This document shows positions 51,407 to 60,067 of a stretch of DNA of 64,000 bases, one piece after another (position 1 is the first letter of the stretch; every line of letters starts with the position of its first letter). The DNA is from Sulfuricaulis sp040901545 (lineage in GTDB: Bacteria > Pseudomonadota > Gammaproteobacteria > Acidiferrobacterales > Sulfurifustaceae). Position numbers and translations under genes: made by a program. The stretch is from the NCBI RefSeq assembly GCF_040901545.1, contig NZ_JBBDYL010000024.1:62001-126000 (forward strand), given 5' to 3'. The notes beneath the pieces are model-generated. The model saw nothing but the letters and a program-made list of their open reading frames with translations, ran no database searches and was not told where the DNA came from.

Positions 51407-52888
51407 TCAGTCAATGCCGAGCTGGTCCCATATATCGCTGATTCGCTGTTTTACCTCGTCATTCATGACAATCGGCTTTCCCCACTGGCGATGCGTTTCT
51501 CCCGGCCATTTGTTGGTGGCATCGAATCCCATCTTTCCCCCGAGACCTGACACGGGGCTCGCAAAATCCAGATAATCGATCGGGGTGTTGTCCACCAGCA
51601 ATGTATCGCGTACCGGGTCCATGCGCGTGGCCATGGCCCAGATCACTTCCTTCCAGTCGCGCACGTTGATGTCATCGTCGGTCACGATGACAAGTTTAGT
51701 GTAGGTAAACTGCCGCAGAGACGACCACACGCCGAACATGATGCGTCTGGCGTGGCCGGGATAGGATTTCCTGATGCTCACGCAGGCCACGCGATAAGAA
51801 CAACCCTCGGGCGGGAGATAAAAATCCACGATCTCCGGAAACTGCTTTTGCAGCAGGGGGACAAATACCTCATTCAACGCCATCGCCAGCACCGAAGGTT
51901 CATCGTACGGAGAGCGGCCCATGTAGGCGCTGTGATAAATAGGATTGTCACGAGTCGTGATGCGGTTGATGGTCATCACAGGGAATTTTTCCTGGGAATT
52001 GTAATAACCAGTGTGATCGCCGAATGGCCCCTCGAGCGCTTCCTCGCCCGGTTCGATGTGGCCTTCCAGCACCATTTCGGCCGAGGCCGGCACGTGCAAC
52101 GTCCCGTGCTGGCACGGGACCACTTCACTGCGCGCGCCGCGGAGCAGACCGGCGAACTGGAATTCGGACAAGGTATCGGGAATCGGCGTAACGGCCGCCA
52201 GCATGGTCGCCGGGTCGGCGCCAATCACCACCGCCACGGGAAAGCGTTTGCCCGGATGCGCCTCCCGCCATTCGCGAAAATCCTGCGCCCCGCCGCGATG
52301 CGGCAACCAGCGCATGATGACCTTGTTTCGCGCGATCACCTGCTGGCGGTAGATGCCGATATTCTGACGCTCCTTGTACGGACCCTTGGTGATGACCAGT
52401 CCAAAGGTGATCAGCGGACCGGCGTCTTCCGGCCAGCATGTCTGGACGGGCAGCCGGGACAGGTCCACGTCCGCGCCGTCAATGATGTTCTGGCGACAGG
52501 GGGCGGCGCTCACCTGTCGCGGCAGCACATACAGCAACTGCTTGAAGCCCGGGAGGTTATCCAGCGCCTCGCCGATGCCTCGCGGGACTTGCGGTTCCTT
52601 GAGAAAAGCAAGCAACCGTCCAACCTCATACAGTTCCTCGATGGATTCATGCCCCATGGCCAGCGCCACGCGGCGCGTGGTTCCGAACAGATTGCACAAC
52701 AGCGGCATGCTGAACCCTTTCGGATTCTCAATCAGCAACGCCGGTCCGCCTGCGCGCAAGGTGCGCTGAGAGACCTCGGTAATCTCGAAGCGGGGATCCA
52801 GAGGAATCCGCACGCGCTTGAGCTCGCCGAGTGCTTCCAGATGCGCGATAAAATCTCTCAGATTTTGGAAACTCACGGACATAACCAT
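51407..52888 (-). CDS. ubiD: UbiD, 4-hydroxy-3-polyprenylbenzoate decarboxylase
   Basis: 493 residues (start at 52888, or the ATG at 52882, MSVSFQNLRDF). Prenylated-FMN-binding and catalytic regions are seen in PLITFGLVITKG, NIGIYRQQVI, GDHTGYYNSQEKFPVM (E-x-x-x-E type) and SIRKSYPGHARR. It decarboxylates the prenylated hydroxybenzoate of ubiquinone synthesis, needed with or without oxygen. Divergent from ubiT across an FNR box. Confidence 0.96.
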   Translation of the reverse strand: MVMSVSFQNLRDFIAHLEALGELKRVRIPLDPRFEITEVSQRTLRAGGPALLIENPKGFSMPLLCNLFGTTRRVALAMGHESIEELYEVGRLLAFLKEPQVPRGIGEALDNLPGFKQLLYVLPRQVSAAPCRQNIIDGADVDLSRLPVQTCWPEDAGPLITFGLVITKGPYKERQNIGIYRQQVIARNKVIMRWLPHRGGAQDFREWREAHPGKRFPVAVVIGADPATMLAAVTPIPDTLSEFQFAGLLRGARSEVVPCQHGTLHVPASAEMVLEGHIEPGEEALEGPFGDHTGYYNSQEKFPVMTINRITTRDNPIYHSAYMGRSPYDEPSVLAMALNEVFVPLLQKQFPEIVDFYLPPEGCSYRVACVSIRKSYPGHARRIMFGVWSSLRQFTYTKLVIVTDDDINVRDWKEVIWAMATRMDPVRDTLLVDNTPIDYLDFASPVSGLGGKMGFDATNKWPGETHRQWGKPIVMNDEVKQRISDIWDQLGID

Positions 52889-52911
52889 AGGGTTGAATAC
52901 GCCTGTCTTAT

Positions 52912-52925
52912 TTGACGCAGATCAA
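52912..52925. promoter_or_regulatory. FNR box between ubiD and ubiT
   Basis: TTGACGCAGATCAA fits TTGAY-N4-ATCAA. It is 60 bases upstream of ubiT and 23 upstream of the ubiD start on the other strand, so activation of ubiT (and possibly repression of ubiD) is possible. Confidence 0.82.
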
Positions 52926-52985
52926 CAATCATGGAGATTTGGGTCTGATATTCGCGTTACCTGTTATCCGGTATACTTTTCCGAC

Positions 52986-53486
52986 ATGATCCCTTATCCA
53001 TTGTTCTTGCCGCTCACGCTGATTCCCGATGCCGTGCACGCGGAATTCCTCGCGCGCGCGTTCAATCACCTCATGCGGGGTCAGCCGATTACCGGTCGCC
53101 TGGCGGAAATCAACGGAAAATCCGTGTGCCTCCAAATCAAGGATGCCTCGAGTACGATCTGGTTGCGGATCGAAAACGCGAAACTGCGGGCGGCGACACC
53201 GGGAATGGCGGACGTCCGGATCACCGGAAACGTGGAGGATTTCTGGCGTCTCGCCGCCCGGCGCGAGGACCCCGATACGCTTTTCTTCAGTCGCCGATTG
53301 TGCATGGAAGGCGACACCGAAACCGGCGTGCATATCAAGAATCTCCTGGATGCGCTGGATTATGATTGGGAATTGCATTTCCAGGAGGTTCTCGGGCAGA
53401 CACTCGGCTCCGTCGCAGTGCTGGTTCTACACCGCACGGCCGGTCGATTTTTCGCGGGCCGCGGCGACGTCCGCCCTCATGCGTGA
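52986..53486 (+). CDS. ubiT: UbiT, SCP2-domain protein of anaerobic ubiquinone synthesis
   Basis: 166 residues starting at MIPYPLFLPLTLIPD. The SCP2 fold is visible in GRLAEINGKSVCLQIKDAS, VRITGNVEDFWRLAARREDPDTLFF and GDTETGVHIKNLLDALDYD. This matches UbiT (YhbT), the lipid carrier that works with UbiU and UbiV in the oxygen-independent hydroxylation pathway; its oxygen-dependent counterpart is UbiJ, coded at 7.4-8.0 kb. Convergent with ubiV, overlapping by 10 bases. Confidence 0.92.
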   Translation: MIPYPLFLPLTLIPDAVHAEFLARAFNHLMRGQPITGRLAEINGKSVCLQIKDASSTIWLRIENAKLRAATPGMADVRITGNVEDFWRLAARREDPDTLFFSRRLCMEGDTETGVHIKNLLDALDYDWELHFQEVLGQTLGSVAVLVLHRTAGRFFAGRGDVRPHA

Positions 53487-54370
53487 TTCACCTGGTCCAT
53501 CCCGGGCGCGCCATGCCAATAACCGTTGCACGAACCCGCCGGTTGACAACCGGCAAGGATGTCCGCCGCGACGGGGGGCGGCATCACTCCCTGCAATACC
53601 GAATCAAAGGCATCGATGATTTCGAACATGCCTTGTCTCTGGGGTATCAGGCGGAGGATGTCCACTTTGAGCTCCGCCAGGGTTTTGATTTCATTCAGCA
53701 GGTTGTACGTCCTGGCCGAAAGCACCTGAATTCCATTGAGATCAAGGAACGACGCGCCTTCGCGTGTGTGCAGCCGCATGCCGTCGGGATAGTCCGCGCA
53801 GCGGATGTTGCACTCGTCTTTCGAAAGATTATGCGCGCGCGCGGTAAAACAGCGTGCCGAGAATGACAGTGGCAGACGACCGAAAACGATCACCTCTGTT
53901 TCCAGTCCGGTGGGTCGTTGTTCCTGAATAGCCGCCAGCGTGTCGCGATCCAGTTCCACGGGCATCACCCAACGTTTTGCCCCCGCCTGCGCCAACACGG
54001 CCAGGGTTCGCGCGTTGTAGACATTGATATGCGGCCCGATGACAAATGGCATCGCGCCTTCCAGCATGTTGACCGCGGCGTAATCATTGGCCTCGACCGC
54101 ATGGCTTCCGTTTTCCGCGATGGTCCTTAAATAGGCGACTTCCGACTCGGCTTCGATCAGCGTCAGCGTCGAGAGCACCACCTCCTTGCCCGCCGCCGTG
54201 AGGCGTCCGGCGATATCCAGCCAGTCCGGTAACCGCAGGGCGCGTCGTTTTGAGCAGATCGTTTCGCCGAGGCAGACAATAGCCACCGGCGCTTCGGCCA
54301 CGCGCGCATAAAAATCAAACACGTATTCGCGGTTCCAAAGATACGGAATCGGCCCAAGGGAAAGTTTCAT
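53477..54370 (-). CDS. ubiV: UbiV, U32-family [4Fe-4S] protein
   Basis: 297 residues from the ATG at 54370 (MKLSLGPIPYLWNRE), overlapping the ubiU stop by 4 bases (ATGA); the frame is open upstream only as a ubiU shadow. Cluster cysteines are in CLGETICSKRR and RCFTARAHNLSKDECNIRCAD (here given as RCFTARAHN and DECNIRCAD), the UbiV pattern. With UbiU it hydroxylates the ubiquinone ring without oxygen, using prephenate as oxygen donor. Confidence 0.95.
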   Translation of the reverse strand: MKLSLGPIPYLWNREYVFDFYARVAEAPVAIVCLGETICSKRRALRLPDWLDIAGRLTAAGKEVVLSTLTLIEAESEVAYLRTIAENGSHAVEANDYAAVNMLEGAMPFVIGPHINVYNARTLAVLAQAGAKRWVMPVELDRDTLAAIQEQRPTGLETEVIVFGRLPLSFSARCFTARAHNLSKDECNIRCADYPDGMRLHTREGASFLDLNGIQVLSARTYNLLNEIKTLAELKVDILRLIPQRQGMFEIIDAFDSVLQGVMPPPVAADILAGCQPAGSCNGYWHGAPGMDQVNHA

Positions 54371-55362
54371 TGCCATGGCCGGGAATAGGCGCCGAGCGTG
54401 TGGCAGCGGCCTTCCGCGATTTTGTCGAGCTGCTCCACCCAAGAAGCGCGCGGCGAGAATTTTTCCGGGCTGGAAATACAAGCGTCGATGGCCTCGCGCA
54501 GCACACGGGTGATCTGCGCGACGTAGGCCGGACTGCGCTGGCGGCCTTCGACCTTGATGGCGGCCACGCCGGCTTGATACAGGTCAGGCAGTATATCGAG
54601 CACGTTGAGACTGGTCGGCTCTTCCATGGCGTAATACACATGGCCGCCGACTTCAAACCGCCCTTTGCAGAGCGTGGGGTATCCCGCGGGCTCCCCGGGC
54701 GCATAAACATCTATCAGCACCCCATTGAGACGCGAACTCCGTCCGGAAGATGTTTCCTCCCACTTAACGGCCCTTGCGGGAGAACACACGCCGCTGGAAT
54801 TTGGCGAGTCACCGGTAACATAGGAAGATAACGTGCACCGCCCTTCGACCATGACGCACAGACTGCCAAAACCGAATACCTCGATCTCCACGTTGACGCG
54901 CTTCAGGACATTCCGCACCTGGGTGAGCGACAGGACGCGCGGCAGCACGACCCGCTGCACTCCGAAATGCCGCACGTAATAATTTATCGCTTCGTGATTG
55001 GTGGCCGATCCCTGCACCGATAAATGCAGCCGCAGATCGGGATATTTCTCGCGGCAGTAATCCATGAGACCGGGATCGGAGAGAATCAGCGCATCAACAT
55101 CGAGTTGCGCCGCCCGGTTGACGGCGTCGCACCATTTCCCCCACTGGCGCGGACGAGGGTAGGTGTTGATCGCAAGAAACGCGCGCGCGCGTCCCTTGTG
55201 CGCATAACTCACCGCCGTTCGCGCTTCATTGAAATCGAAATTCAGACCGGGAAAATTCCGCGCGTTGGTTCCATCGCGAAAACCGATGTATACGGCGTCC
55301 GCGCCGTTATCCACGGCGGCTTTCAGCGCCGGCAAGCTGCCCGCGGGGCATACGAGTTCCAT
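54367..55362 (-). CDS. ubiU: UbiU, U32-family [4Fe-4S] protein
   Basis: 331 residues beginning MELVCPAGSLPALKAAVDNG, with DAVYIGFRDGTNARNFPG and FGFGSLCVMVEGRCTLSSYV; cysteines at GRC, SGVC and later CKGRFEV can hold the cluster. This is the YhbU/UbiU type rather than collagenase-type U32 peptidases. Couples to ubiV by a 4-base overlap. Lies 91 bases after the radical SAM gene, which has an FNR box upstream. Confidence 0.94.
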   Translation of the reverse strand: MELVCPAGSLPALKAAVDNGADAVYIGFRDGTNARNFPGLNFDFNEARTAVSYAHKGRARAFLAINTYPRPRQWGKWCDAVNRAAQLDVDALILSDPGLMDYCREKYPDLRLHLSVQGSATNHEAINYYVRHFGVQRVVLPRVLSLTQVRNVLKRVNVEIEVFGFGSLCVMVEGRCTLSSYVTGDSPNSSGVCSPARAVKWEETSSGRSSRLNGVLIDVYAPGEPAGYPTLCKGRFEVGGHVYYAMEEPTSLNVLDILPDLYQAGVAAIKVEGRQRSPAYVAQITRVLREAIDACISSPEKFSPRASWVEQLDKIAEGRCHTLGAYSRPWQ

Positions 55363-55453
55363 ATATTCGTGAATCGCTGGTCGTATAGAGTGACTCGTGA
55401 AAACGGTTTTTTATTCCCCGCAACTCACGGCTTACGTCTCACGAATCACGACG

Positions 55454-56089
55454 TCAGCCCACCTCATCCAGTACGCGCTGACGGAAACCAACACCGAGTT
55501 GCCGGGCGATTTTTTCACACGCGTTGATATCGACACCCGGTAATCCATCAATCGCCGTCAAGGTGATATCCGGGACAAAATCGCGCGCGCATTTCACAAA
55601 ATCCAGCATGGCTTCGTATGTCCCCGGAACCGGCGGGCGGCAATGAAACTCATATATCGCGGCGTCCTGGGCATTGAGCGATACGGATAGCGCGTCAATC
55701 AATCCTTCCATGTCCGGCGCCACGTCGCGCTCATACACGAGATTGGCCAGGCCATCGGTATTGATACGAATGCGCCTGGCGCGCGACCGGATTTGTGACA
55801 CAACATCCAGCAGCGTGTACAAGCGTAATGTCGGTTCGCCCAGGCCGCAAAAGACGATTTCGCGGTAATCTTCAGGGTTGCCCACGGCGGCGATAATTTC
55901 CGCCGGGGTCGGTTCATGGGCCAGACGCAGCGAATAATCCTGCACCGTCCATAATCCGTTGAACTTCGGACAGAATGCGCAACGCAGCGTGCAACGATTG
56001 GTTATATTAAGGTACCGGCTTTCCCGCAGGGTGTAACCGACAGTTTGTTCCGGAGCGGCATTTTTTGCGATAAAGAACTGATGAGACAT
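55454..56089 (-). CDS. Radical SAM protein of the TatD-associated type
   Basis: 211 residues from the ATG at 56089 (MSHQFFIAKNAAPEQT). The cluster motif CTLRCAFC (CxxxCxxC), the GGE-like FCGLGEPTLRLY and the SAM-binding INTDGLAN are present. It resembles short radical SAM proteins linked to tatD nuclease genes in other genomes, but no tatD lies here. An FNR box stands 55 bases upstream and ubiU-ubiV follow, so it may be part of the anaerobic quinone operon or merely share its promoter. The reaction is unknown. Confidence 0.82.
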   Translation of the reverse strand: MSHQFFIAKNAAPEQTVGYTLRESRYLNITNRCTLRCAFCPKFNGLWTVQDYSLRLAHEPTPAEIIAAVGNPEDYREIVFCGLGEPTLRLYTLLDVVSQIRSRARRIRINTDGLANLVYERDVAPDMEGLIDALSVSLNAQDAAIYEFHCRPPVPGTYEAMLDFVKCARDFVPDITLTAIDGLPGVDINACEKIARQLGVGFRQRVLDEVG

Positions 56090-56143
56090 GCCCTGTCCCT
56101 CGACGGAAAAAACGGAATCATAACCATTACCCGCGCGCGCGCC

Positions 56144-56157
56144 TTGACCCAAATCAA
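56144..56157. promoter_or_regulatory. FNR box upstream of the radical SAM-ubiU-ubiV unit
   Basis: TTGACCCAAATCAA fits TTGAY-N4-ATCAA with a single difference from the ideal. It is 54 bases before the start at 56089 (minus strand), a normal distance for class II activation. Confidence 0.85.
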
Positions 56158-56231
56158 AAAAAGCCTTTCCCCCACCGGGATTAACGTGGGGAATGAAATG
56201 ATCCGCAACAAAGTGTCGGTTTACGGAAAGC

Positions 56232-56720
56232 CTAGCGGTTTGGTCGGGATATGACCGCGATCTGGTAGGCGGCGTGGCAGGCCACGCACTTCTTCATCGT
56301 CGCGGCCAACTGGCTCAAGGAAAGACGGACATCGTTCAGTGCCTCGGCATCCATGGCAATACGGTCGAAATCATCGTGCACGCCGTGTCCCAGCGTTTTG
56401 AATTCCAGCGGCAGTTTCGCCGCCAGGCTGGCGGGCACGTGTCGCGTCGCGGACAAGCCGAGCGGGCGCGCGATCCGCGCGATGGCCGCCGCGTCATTGC
56501 GCTCGGCGGCCTCGAGCATGCCCTGAATCCCGGCGAGAAACTGACGCATCTCTCCAAGCACCATGGCACGTTCAGAGGGCTCGAGTATGATCGCCTGCCT
56601 GCCGTCCTCTCCCGTTGCCGTCGTCCCTAGCACAATAAATTTCAGCACCAAGCCGGCAATGGTGAGCAACAACAACCCGATGATTGCCCAGTAAATCAAG
56701 ATGGTTTGGTTTTGTTTCAC
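56232..56720 (-). CDS. Membrane-anchored monohaem cytochrome, c-prime-like
   Basis: 162 residues: an N-terminal membrane anchor (YWAIIGLLLLTIAGLVLKFIV), a helical domain and a C-terminal haem site CVACHAAY at about 148-152. A haem near the C-terminus of a helical bundle is the cytochrome c-prime/c556 layout, with the fifth ligand His only. Such proteins bind NO or carry electrons. It lies directly upstream of the FNR-controlled unit on the same strand but has no obvious box of its own. Confidence 0.78.
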   Translation of the reverse strand: MKQNQTILIYWAIIGLLLLTIAGLVLKFIVLGTTATGEDGRQAIILEPSERAMVLGEMRQFLAGIQGMLEAAERNDAAAIARIARPLGLSATRHVPASLAAKLPLEFKTLGHGVHDDFDRIAMDAEALNDVRLSLSQLAATMKKCVACHAAYQIAVISRPNR

Positions 56721-56764
56721 GATAATTTATTGAATCCGTAATTCGCTATGGTTCGACTGCGAAA

Positions 56765-57166
56765 TTATTTGTGTTTCAGAATGTCCTTGAGGTTGGCGAA
56801 AGGATTGTAGGTTGAGGATTTTTTCGACTCACCGGTAACCGCATAACCCTCTCCCCGCACCAGATAGGCGAAACGCTGATGCTCGTTGTCATGGCAATAA
56901 AGGCAGAGATTCTCCCAGTTGCTGCCATCGGGCGGATTATTGTCGTGATTGTGGTCCTTATGGTGCACCGTGAGTTCGTGCAGGTTCTCGCGCGTGAAGG
57001 TACGGCCGCAACGCCCGCAAACCCAGGGGTGGAGTTTCAGCGATTGCTCGCGATAACCCGCTATGCGAGCGTCGCGGCCTTTGTGAGCTTTTGCGACGAT
57101 GTCATCAAGCTTTTGATTATCGAGCGGCGCGGTTGGTTTGCGCGGACCTGAATTTTTCCCGGCCAT
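56765..57166 (-). CDS. yajD: YajD-type HNH nuclease family protein
   Basis: 133 residues from the ATG at 57166 (MAGKNSGPRKPTAPLDN); an ATG at 57208 is an option. Zinc cysteines are CGRCG and CLYCH, and the HNH core is ELTVHHKDHNHDNNP followed by NWENLCLYCHDNEH. This matches YajD. The cellular task of YajD is not known; it is usually chromosomal and not linked to phage. Confidence 0.88.
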   Translation of the reverse strand: MAGKNSGPRKPTAPLDNQKLDDIVAKAHKGRDARIAGYREQSLKLHPWVCGRCGRTFTRENLHELTVHHKDHNHDNNPPDGSNWENLCLYCHDNEHQRFAYLVRGEGYAVTGESKKSSTYNPFANLKDILKHK

Positions 57167-57247
57167 GGATATCTCACCTGAAGTTCGTTCTATCATTATA
57201 TAAAGCATGGGATGATGGGGATATGAGCACTTGGCTGCTGAATTGTC

Positions 57248-57908
57248 GTGGATGAACTGAGCCTGTGGGGCCTTTTCATAAGTTCTTTTGTTTCAGCTAC
57301 CTTATTTCCAGGCGGATCCGAGGTGGTTCTGGCAGCGCTGGCAAATATTCAACACTATGGCTTTTGGACTCTGTTGGGTGTGGCGACGCTGGGTAACACG
57401 CTCGGCGGCATGAGTACCTAGCCGCCGGATCCCGAGGCGCAGCTCTTTCGGAGACGGCGGCAGTAGCGCTCATGGATACACGCTCATTGCGGCTATCTGT
57501 GCCCATTGCCGAAGGGGCCGCCACCGCCCGAGGCGCAAGCTCTTTCGGCGGTGGCGGCCAGGCGACTCAATGAACATTGTCTCGTGTGGCGGCCCGGCGT
57601 CCTCCCTTCGATGGGGCTTCGCCTCGGAAGGGAGTCGCCCGTTCGCCTCGGGCACTGGGCACTAGCTGCTCGGATGGTTGCTGGCGGTACGCTATCCACT
57701 GGATCAGCCGCACAAGGCTGGCCGTGAGCGGGCAATCAGACACCTGAAAAAATATGGCAGTTCTCTGCTACTGCTATCGTGGCTCCCGATCGTGGGTGAT
57801 CCCTTGTGCTTTGCCGCCGGATGGCTGCGGATGAATCCATGGCTTTCGGCGCTATTTATCGGCGCCGGCAAGGCGGCACGCTATGCGGTTATTCTGTTTT
57901 TGATGTAG
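57248..57908 (+). pseudogene. yqaA: yqaA-like membrane protein gene broken by an insertion
   Basis: The 5' part starts with GTG at 57248 and codes VDELSLWGLFISSFVSATLF and GNTLGGMST before a stop at 57419. The 3' part (from about 57666) continues in the same family: LLGWLLAVRYPLDQP, then SSLLLLSWLPIVGDPLCFAAG and FIGAGKAARYAVILFLM. Joined, they form one YqaA/DedA-like protein of about 140 residues. Between them lie about 245 bases of hairpin repeats. The gene end overlaps the convergent DsbA-like gene by 20 bases. It is almost certainly inactive unless the insert is removed. Confidence 0.88.
57419..57665. mobile_element. Hairpin-rich insertion inside yqaA
   Basis: Two similar hairpins stand in the same direction: GCCGCCGGATC / GAGACGGCGGC (about 57421-57461) and GGCCGCCACCGCC / GGCGGTGGCGGCC (about 57517-57567). 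They share the loop CGAGGCGCAGCTCTTTCGG while their stems differ. A third hairpin CTCCCTTCGA / TCGGAAGGGAG lies at about 57600-57632. CTAG occurs at both edges (57418-57421 and 57662-57665), possibly a target duplication. No transposase is coded, so it would be non-autonomous. Confidence 0.7.
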
Positions 57909-58689
57909 CGTCCGGATCGGCGTGTGCGCGCAAATTTTCAATTACCTGCGCGAACGCTTCGAAAGCCGTAAGACCTCTGGCGATCCGCATATCCTTGACT
58001 TCGTTGCCTTCGATTTTGCCGATCACAAAGGATGGGGTGCCGGTGATGCCCAACCTTCTCGCCTCAGAGACATCTCGCATGATGGCCCGCGCGCGTGCTG
58101 GGTCCCGGAGACAGGCCGAGAATTTATTCTCATCCATGCCGAATTCGCGTGCCAGGCGGTAATAGAGTGCGGGCGCCAATAGGCCATGATTCGTGAACAA
58201 GGCTTCGTGCATCGGCCAAAATTTGTTTTGCTCGCCGGCGCAGTTTGCCGCCAGCGCGGCGTTCATCGCCTGGGGATGAATCGACTGCAACGGCAAATCC
58301 TTATATATAAATTGCACCACCCCGGTGTCCACGTATTCTTTTACCAGCCTGGGAAATATATGGTTGTGAAATTGGCTGCAATAGGGACACTGATAATCCG
58401 AATATTCGACGATGCCGATTTTTGCCTGCGGGTCACCCAACCGTGGTTCGCCTTCAAGGCTCACTCGGATAGCGGCCATCCCGATGACTGGCACAGAACC
58501 GTCCCGGTATGCCATGCCGGATCCTCGGGACGATCTTTGGGGAGTCGCCGTAGTCGTGTCGTTTTTTTCCACAGCCAGCGGCGGAGTGGGACTGACGCAG
58601 CCCGTCAGATGCGCGACCAAAATCATCGCGGTCAATGCGATTATACCGCCCTGCGATCTGTGTGTTTGATACGGTCTGTTGTCTATCAC
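57889..58689 (-). CDS. DsbA-like thioredoxin-fold lipoprotein
   Basis: 266 residues. The N-terminus carries a lipoprotein signal (LTAMILVAHLTGC, lipid attachment at the Cys). After a Ser/Thr/Arg-rich linker comes a DsbA fold with the active site DYQCPYCSQF and the cis-proline GITGTPSFVIG. The helical insertion between is present (HEALFTNHGLL). It resembles DsbA/BdbD-type thiol oxidoreductases and would act in the periplasm; it could help assemble the many c-type cytochromes, which is inference. Confidence 0.9.
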   Translation of the reverse strand: MIDNRPYQTHRSQGGIIALTAMILVAHLTGCVSPTPPLAVEKNDTTTATPQRSSRGSGMAYRDGSVPVIGMAAIRVSLEGEPRLGDPQAKIGIVEYSDYQCPYCSQFHNHIFPRLVKEYVDTGVVQFIYKDLPLQSIHPQAMNAALAANCAGEQNKFWPMHEALFTNHGLLAPALYYRLAREFGMDENKFSACLRDPARARAIMRDVSEARRLGITGTPSFVIGKIEGNEVKDMRIARGLTAFEAFAQVIENLRAHADPDATSKTE

Positions 58690-58772
58690 TGGTAGGATGA
58701 CCGTTGTTATGATGCACGTGACGCGTATATCCGAGTGTAGATGACGCGGACACGGCGCGCCAACCTGGGAAC

Positions 58773-59681
58773 TCAGGCCAAGAGGCTTTCGAGAAGTTTC
58801 CCGTCCTCGAGTTCCTTGAGAAACCAGCGCAGCGCCTTACCCTTGTCCGCCGTGCGCCAGGCGATCAGTAACGGCACACGGGGTTTGGACTCAAGCACCT
58901 GTTTCACTACCAATTGGCTGGAAGCGAGTTCCGCCCGCACCCGGTGCGCGGGCAGGTAACCCACGCCGAGACCGGCGCACTGAAACGCGATCTTGTGGCG
59001 CATGTCCGGCACCGTCAGCACATCCTGACCGGAGAGCAGTCCCGAGGTGCGCGGCGGCAGGTTGCGCGAGCTGTCGGCGGCCGCGACCGAACGGTATTTG
59101 AGTATTTCCTCGGGCGGTATCGGCTCCGGCGCGCTCGCCAGCGGATGCGTCGGTGCCACCGCAAACAGCCAATTCACCGTGCCCAGCGGTCGCGTGGAAT
59201 AGCCGCCGCCGGCCGGTCCCTCGCCGGGAGCCCCGATCACGAGATCGGCGCGCCCCGACGCCAGCACGTCCCATGCCCCGCCATAGACTTCCATCAGAAG
59301 GCGCAGCCGTGTTCCAAATTTCTCGTCATAGAATTTGCGGAACAGCGGATGAAGCCGCTCCATGGGGATGACGTCGTCCACCGCGATACGCAGCTCGACC
59401 TCGTAGCCCGTGGCCACGCGTTTGACGCGCGACTCCAGTTCGGCCGCTGCCTGCAGGAGATGACGGCCCTCGCGTAATAATTCTCTTCCCGCCTCGGTGA
59501 GTTGGGCGCGGTGGCCGCGACGGTCGAAGAGCAACACATCCAAGTCTGCTTCCAGCTTTTGCACCGTATAGGTAACGGCGGACGGCACACGATGCAGTTC
59601 CTCGGCCGCGGCCGCGAAGCTGCCTTTGCGGTCGATGGCTTCCAGTACAGCCAGGGCGTCCAGGGTCAGGCGCATAATCAT
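58773..59681 (-). CDS. LysR-family transcriptional regulator
   Basis: 302 residues: winged helix at the N-terminus (LDALAVLEAIDRKGSFAAAA, VPSAVTYTVQKLE) and a two-lobed effector domain. The start is 59681, with an ATG two codons on. It is divergent from the pirin remnant, doxX and the hydroquinone reductase gene. LysR genes next to pirin/doxX/glutathionyl-hydroquinone reductase are frequent, so it probably controls that set; the palindrome GAATATATTC at 59750-59759 in between is a possible site. Confidence 0.92.
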   Translation of the reverse strand: MIMRLTLDALAVLEAIDRKGSFAAAAEELHRVPSAVTYTVQKLEADLDVLLFDRRGHRAQLTEAGRELLREGRHLLQAAAELESRVKRVATGYEVELRIAVDDVIPMERLHPLFRKFYDEKFGTRLRLLMEVYGGAWDVLASGRADLVIGAPGEGPAGGGYSTRPLGTVNWLFAVAPTHPLASAPEPIPPEEILKYRSVAAADSSRNLPPRTSGLLSGQDVLTVPDMRHKIAFQCAGLGVGYLPAHRVRAELASSQLVVKQVLESKPRVPLLIAWRTADKGKALRWFLKELEDGKLLESLLA

Positions 59682-59797
59682 TCAGTGATTTTGAATAACT
59701 CGGCCAGAATTATTCGCTATCATGCGGGGAATTACTAGAATAGGCTTTCGAATATATTCAAATGACATGAATAAATGGACTGTTTAGGAGCTACGGT

Positions 59798-60067
59798 ATG
59801 TTGAACGTACGCAGGTGCAAGGACCGGGGCCACGTTAACTATGGCTGGCTCGACTCGTATCACAGCTTTTCCTTCGCCGATTATTGCGGCGGCAGGGATT
59901 CACTTTCCCGGCCCACTTGCGTCGCCGGCACGCGGTATAACCTCTGTGAATCGGTGTCGTTATCGCAAGCGCGGGCGGCCATGGGGATGAACGAGCCTGG
60001 TACCTCCGGCCATTCCTGGATCCACGCTCCACCGCCCGGCATTCGCCGTCATCGCATGGCGCCCTGA
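59798..60067 (+). pseudogene. Pirin gene remnant
   Basis: The first ~30 residues (MLNVRRCKDRGHVNYGWLDS, then YHSFSFADY) match the start of pirin (YhhW type). After that the match is lost: the metal-binding cupin motif H-x-H and the C-terminal domain are missing and the frame ends after 89 codons, while full pirins have about 230-290 residues. A large internal deletion is the simplest explanation. The 460 bases between the LysR gene and doxX hold nothing else. Confidence 0.75.

Noticed and set aside
51752..52915. 387-codon plus-strand frame over ubiD
   Set aside because: ubiD is complete and conserved on the minus strand.
57248..57908. Sequencing error as the cause of the yqaA break
   Set aside because: About 245 bases of ordered hairpins separate the two halves, too much for a base-calling error.
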